From the NCBI GenBank assembly GCA_003240775.1, contig QFNI01000075.1, positions 1 through 15,435 of the forward strand: DNA of 15,435 nt. Direction: 5' to 3'. Numbering within the stretch: position 1 is the first letter of the stretch; each line of letters opens with the position of its first letter. The DNA comes from Mesorhizobium amorphae. GTDB taxonomy: Bacteria; Pseudomonadota; Alphaproteobacteria; Rhizobiales; Rhizobiaceae. The notes beneath the pieces are model-generated. The model saw only the letters and a list, made by a program, of their open reading frames with translations, had not been told where the DNA came from and did no database searches. The position numbers and the translations under genes are program-made. Positions 12,982 through 15,435 of this stretch are shown one piece after another.

Positions 12982-13992
12982 ATGATCCAGAAAAACTGGC
13001 AGGAACTGATCAAGCCCAACCGGATCGAGTTCTCGTCCAAAAAGAAGACGATGACCACGCTCGTCGCCGAGCCGCTCGAGCGCGGCTTCGGCCTGACGCT
13101 CGGCAACGCCCTGCGCCGCGTGCTCCTCTCGTCGCTGCGTGGCGCGGCTGTCACGGCCGTGCAGATTGACGGCGTGCTCCACGAGTTCTCCTCGATCGCC
13201 GGCGTCCGCGAGGACGTGACCGACATCGTGCTCAACATCAAGGAAATCGCCATCCGCATGGAAGGCGACGGTCCCAAGCGCATGGTCGTGCGCAAGCAGG
13301 GCCCGGGCTCGGTCACGGCCGGCGACATCCAGACGGTGGGCGATGTCGAGATCCTCAACCCCGACCACGTGATCTGCACGCTGGACGAGGGCGCGGAGAT
13401 CCGCATGGAGTTCACGGTCGACACCGGCAAAGGCTACGTGCCCGCCGATCGCAACCGTGCCGAGGACGCGCCGATCGGGCTGATCCCCGTCGACAGCCTC
13501 TACTCGCCAGTCAAGAAGGTGTCCTACAAGGTCGAGAATACCCGTGAGGGCCAGGTTCTCGACTACGACAAGCTGTCGATGACCATCGAGACCGACGGCT
13601 CGATCTCGGGTGAGGACGCCGTGGCCTATGCCGCGCGCATCCTGCAGGACCAGCTCGGCCTGTTCGTCAACTTCGACGAGCCGCAGAAGGAGCAGGTTTC
13701 GGAAGCGGTTGCCGAGCTGGCGTTCAACCCGGCGCTGCTGAAGAAGGTGGACGAGCTCGAGCTTTCCGTGCGCTCGGCCAACTGCCTGAAGAACGACAAC
13801 ATCGTCTACATCGGCGACCTCATCCAGAAGTCGGAAGCCGAGATGCTGCGGACCCCGAATTTCGGCCGCAAGTCGCTCAACGAGATCAAGGAAGTTCTCG
13901 CTTCCATGGGCCTGCACCTCGGCATGGAAGTGCCGGACTGGCCGCCCGAGAACATCGACGACCTCGCCAAGCGTTACGAAGACCAGTATTGA
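12982..13992 (+). CDS. rpoA: DNA-directed RNA polymerase subunit alpha
   Basis: RpoA (336 aa) dimerises to start RNA polymerase assembly and its C-terminal domain binds UP elements and activators. I start at the ATG at 12982, giving MIQKNWQELIKPNRIEF, the usual alphaproteobacterial start, with AAGGAAG at 12971-12977; an ATG at 12967 would add MEGSP and overlap that region. The N-terminal domain spans about 1-235 with GFGLTLGNALRRVLLSSLRG (35-54), the alpha dimer and beta contact region. The C-terminal domain, about 250-320, contains ELSVRSANCLKNDNIVYIGD, including Arg264, equivalent to the DNA-binding Arg265 of E. coli, and FGRKSLNEIKEVLASMGLHLG. It is followed by an acidic tail. Confidence 0.98.
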   Translation: MIQKNWQELIKPNRIEFSSKKKTMTTLVAEPLERGFGLTLGNALRRVLLSSLRGAAVTAVQIDGVLHEFSSIAGVREDVTDIVLNIKEIAIRMEGDGPKRMVVRKQGPGSVTAGDIQTVGDVEILNPDHVICTLDEGAEIRMEFTVDTGKGYVPADRNRAEDAPIGLIPVDSLYSPVKKVSYKVENTREGQVLDYDKLSMTIETDGSISGEDAVAYAARILQDQLGLFVNFDEPQKEQVSEAVAELAFNPALLKKVDELELSVRSANCLKNDNIVYIGDLIQKSEAEMLRTPNFGRKSLNEIKEVLASMGLHLGMEVPDWPPENIDDLAKRYEDQY

Positions 13993-13998
13993 GCCGGA

Positions 13999-14042
13999 CC
14001 GCCGGCCTGACCCCAACCACTCGCGCGGGTTCTAGCCGGCGG
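13999..14042 (+). other. Inverted repeat between rpoA and rplQ
   Basis: CCGCCGGC (13999-14006) and GCCGGCGG (14035-14042) are perfect 8-base inverted repeats. Between them AACC (14015-14018) can pair with GGTT (14028-14031). The right arm ends 19 bases before the rplQ ATG, just ahead of its GAAGGAGA ribosome site. No T run follows. It is a candidate translation-control or processing structure. Confidence 0.35.
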
Positions 14043-14061
14043 GACTTGAAGGAGAAAACCA

Positions 14062-14490
14062 ATGCGTCATGGTAAGACCGGCCGCCGCCTCAACCGCTCG
14101 GCCAGCCATCGCAAGGCGCTGTTCGCGAACCTCGCCGCCTCGCTCATCGAACATGAGCAGATCGTCACCACGCTGCCTAAGGCGAAGGACCTGCGTCCCA
14201 TCGTCGAGAAGCTGGTGACGCTCGGCAAGCGCGGCGACCTGCACGCGCGTCGTCAGGCTATCGCGCAGATCCGTTCGGAGACGCTCGTGCGTCGCCTGTT
14301 CGACACGATTGCGCCCCGCTACGGTGAGCGCCACGGCGGCTACCTCCGCATCATGAAGGCGGGCTTCCGCCACGGCGACAACGCGCCGCTGGCCGTGATC
14401 GAGTTCGTCGATCGCGACACCTCCGCCAAGGGCGCTGCCGACCGCGCCCGCCGCGAGGCGGAAGCCTCCGAGGAAGCGGAAGCCGCGTGA
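14062..14490 (+). CDS. rplQ: 50S ribosomal protein L17
   Basis: L17 (142 aa) sits near the tunnel exit. The opening MRHGKTGRRLNRSASHRKAL and the segment EQIVTTLPKAKDLRPIVEKL (about 32-51) are diagnostic. GGYLRIMKAGFRHGDNAPLA follows, then a conserved end near VIEFVDRD and a variable Ala/Glu/Arg-rich tail (about 118-142). The ATG has a clear GAAGGAGAAAA site. It is the last gene of the cluster and is followed within 30 bases by a strong terminator. Confidence 0.98.
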   Translation: MRHGKTGRRLNRSASHRKALFANLAASLIEHEQIVTTLPKAKDLRPIVEKLVTLGKRGDLHARRQAIAQIRSETLVRRLFDTIAPRYGERHGGYLRIMKAGFRHGDNAPLAVIEFVDRDTSAKGAADRARREAEASEEAEAA

Positions 14491-14516
14491 TCCCACGCTT
14501 GAAGCCGAAGAACATG

Positions 14517-14544
14517 AAAGGGGCCGCAAGGCCCCTTTTCTTTT
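14517..14544 (+). terminator. Intrinsic terminator of the ribosomal cluster
   Basis: AAAGGGGCC (14517-14525) pairs perfectly with GGCCCCTTT (14530-14538) around a GCAA tetraloop, followed by TTTTCTTTT (14536-14544). Stem, GNRA loop and T tract together make a textbook rho-independent terminator, 26 bases after the rplQ stop. The A tract on the left arm could also give partial termination for any transcript from the opposite direction. Confidence 0.92.
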
Positions 14545-14587
14545 GCGCGGCATCCCGCTCGTCAAGCCGATGTGACCCTGCGGTCGC

Positions 14588-14616
14588 TTGACCGGATTTT
14601 CCCTCACTGGCTAAAG
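14588..14616 (+). promoter_or_regulatory. Candidate promoter of the DUF1489 gene
   Basis: TTGACC (14588-14593), a 17-base spacer and CTAAAG (14611-14616) lie just after the cluster terminator. The expected start point, about 14622-14626, coincides with the ATG of the next gene at 14626, suggesting a leaderless or near-leaderless mRNA. No Shine-Dalgarno sequence precedes that ATG, which agrees with this reading. Confidence 0.4.
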
Positions 14617-14625
14617 CCTCGGCCC

Positions 14626-15063
14626 ATGTCGCTCCACATGGTGAAGCTTTGCGTCGGCTGCGAGTCGGTCGAGGATCTCGAAAGCTGGATCAGCACCCGT
14701 CTCGATGCGCGCCGCGCCGCCGGTGAGCCGGCGGAGCAGTTCCACACGACCCGCATGGTGCCCGTCCGGCGCGACGAGCTTCTGGCCGGCGGCTCGCTCT
14801 ATTGGGTGATCAAGGGCGTGGTGCAGTGCCGCCAGCGTCTGGTCGATATCCGCCCCTTCACGGATGGCGAGGGCATCGGGCGTTGCCACCTGATCCTGGA
14901 GCCGGAGGTGATCCGCACCGATCTTCAGCCCAAGCGCCCCTTTCAGGGCTGGCGCTATCTCAAGCTCAAGGACGCACCGGGCGACGTGACGGGAGACCGC
15001 GCGGCCCTCTTGGAAATGCCGGTGCAGCTGCGCCGGGAACTCACGGAGCTCGGGCTCCTGTGA
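14626..15063 (+). CDS. DUF1489 family protein
   Basis: I recognise this 145-aa protein as a member of DUF1489, an alphaproteobacterial family whose function I do not know. Visible features are the start MSLHMVKLCVGC with a CxxC pair (Cys9, Cys12) and the segment FHTTRMVPVRRDELLAGGSL (39-58) leading to YWVIKGVVQCRQR. GRCHLILEPEVI and KRPFQGWRYLKLKDAP come later. It has no signal peptide or membrane segment, so it is probably cytoplasmic. The frame opens at a GTG at 14572, but the extra 18 residues are unlike the family, and ATG 14626 is preferred. It lies after the rplQ terminator and is likely its own unit. Its TGA overlaps a GTG that starts the next gene. Confidence 0.8.
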   Translation: MSLHMVKLCVGCESVEDLESWISTRLDARRAAGEPAEQFHTTRMVPVRRDELLAGGSLYWVIKGVVQCRQRLVDIRPFTDGEGIGRCHLILEPEVIRTDLQPKRPFQGWRYLKLKDAPGDVTGDRAALLEMPVQLRRELTELGLL

Positions 15064-15435
15064 TCTTCGGCATCCTTGGCGTCCTGGGCTTCGCCATCGC
15101 CCTTTTGGTCTTCCTGCGCAGCGATCCCACGGCGATCGCGGGCATCCTCCGCGTCGGCTTTCCCTTGGCGCTGGGGGCAGGGGGGTTGGCGCTGCTTGTT
15201 CTGGGCCAGGCGGCCATCGGCGGCCTGATGCTGGCGGGCGCCCTTGGCTTCTGGGGCTGGCGCAGAACGCGGCCCCGTACCCCTAAGCGCGTGCGCCGCT
15301 CCACGGTCCGCACGGCGGCTTTGGAGATGGAACTCGACCCGCGCACCGGCGCGCTGAGCGGGCTCGTGCTGGCGGGTCATTTCACCGACCGGGTCCTGGC
15401 GGGGTTGAGCCTCGCGGAACTGATCGAGCTCCGCG
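15060..15435 (+). CDS. Probable membrane-anchored J-domain-type protein, N-terminal part
   Basis: This frame runs open from GTG 15060 to the window end (125 codons plus one base), so it is partial. The GTG overlaps the previous stop (GTGA), suggesting coupling. Residues 2-19 (IFGILGVLGFAIALLVFL) form one membrane segment. About 31-66 is a second hydrophobic stretch, Gly/Ala-rich, ending in FWGW. A basic stretch (WRRTRPRTPKRVRRS, 67-81) follows. Then comes RTAALEMELDPRTGALSGLV (84-103) and a segment resembling the region before the J domain in rhizobial DnaJ-like membrane proteins. The J domain itself (HPD motif) would lie beyond the window, so the identity is from memory of the family pattern. 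I am confident of the coding region and less so of the function. Confidence 0.55.
   Translation, partial: MIFGILGVLGFAIALLVFLRSDPTAIAGILRVGFPLALGAGGLALLVLGQAAIGGLMLAGALGFWGWRRTRPRTPKRVRRSTVRTAALEMELDPRTGALSGLVLAGHFTDRVLAGLSLAELIELR

Noticed and set aside
12883..14016. Minus-strand open frame of 377 codons opposite rpoA
   Set aside because: Mirror of rpoA with biased composition (Val, Asp, His, Leu, Gly, Arg); no homology recognised.
14572..14625. GTG at 14572 as start of the DUF1489 gene
   Set aside because: The 18 added residues are not family-like, no ribosome site precedes it, and it would lie upstream of the candidate promoter's start point.
1..15435. Search for CRISPR arrays, tRNA genes, insertion sequences, prophage or defence genes
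   Set aside because: No spaced direct repeats, cloverleaf sequences, transposase-like proteins or terminal repeats were seen; composition is uniform across the window.

Overview
The window is the ribosomal-protein supercluster (the S10, spc and alpha operon blocks) of a high-GC alphaproteobacterium, all on the plus strand. The lineage is inferred from three things. Gene order places adk directly after secY, with no rpmJ (L36), and rpoA directly after rpsK, with no rpsD (S4). The protein signatures fit: S14 is the long form without zinc cysteines, RpoA begins MIQKNWQELI, and Adk has a short LID. A DUF1489-family gene, largely an alphaproteobacterial family, lies just downstream. Order Hyphomicrobiales (Rhizobiales) is my best guess; I cannot name the genus.

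Layout: 1-99 is the 3' end of tuf (EF-Tu). 176-4440 is the S10 block, first part: rpsJ, rplC, rplD, rplW, rplB, rpsS, rplV, rpsC. 4463-5343 holds rplP, rpmC, rpsQ. 5393-9754 is the spc block: rplN, rplX, rplE, rpsN, rpsH, rplF, rplR, rpsE, rpmD, rplO. 9869-11805 is secY plus adk. 12030-14490 is the alpha block: rpsM, rpsK, rpoA, rplQ. A textbook intrinsic terminator at 14517-14544 closes the cluster. After it come a DUF1489 gene (14626-15063) and, overlapping its stop by GTGA, the start of a membrane protein that resembles the N-terminal part of an alphaproteobacterial J-domain protein (15060 to the window end).

The genes work together in building ribosomes (26 r-proteins here), RNA polymerase (alpha subunit), the Sec translocon (SecY) and the adenylate pool (Adk). 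Most neighbours are a few bases apart or overlap by 1-8 bases, so translational coupling is likely. The exceptions are the most informative non-coding parts: spacers before rpsJ, rplN, rplR, rpsE, secY, rpsM, rpsK, rpoA and rplQ hold inverted repeats. The adk-rpsM spacer has a good sigma70-type promoter (TTGACT-N17-TATCCG), and the rplF-rplR spacer has a terminator-like hairpin with a T run in mid-operon.

No mobile element, CRISPR array, tRNA, rRNA, prophage or defence system is visible, no stretch over 300 bases lacks a gene, and I found no undescribed multi-gene system. The points most worth checking are the regulatory spacers and the probably leaderless DUF1489 gene paired with the membrane protein.
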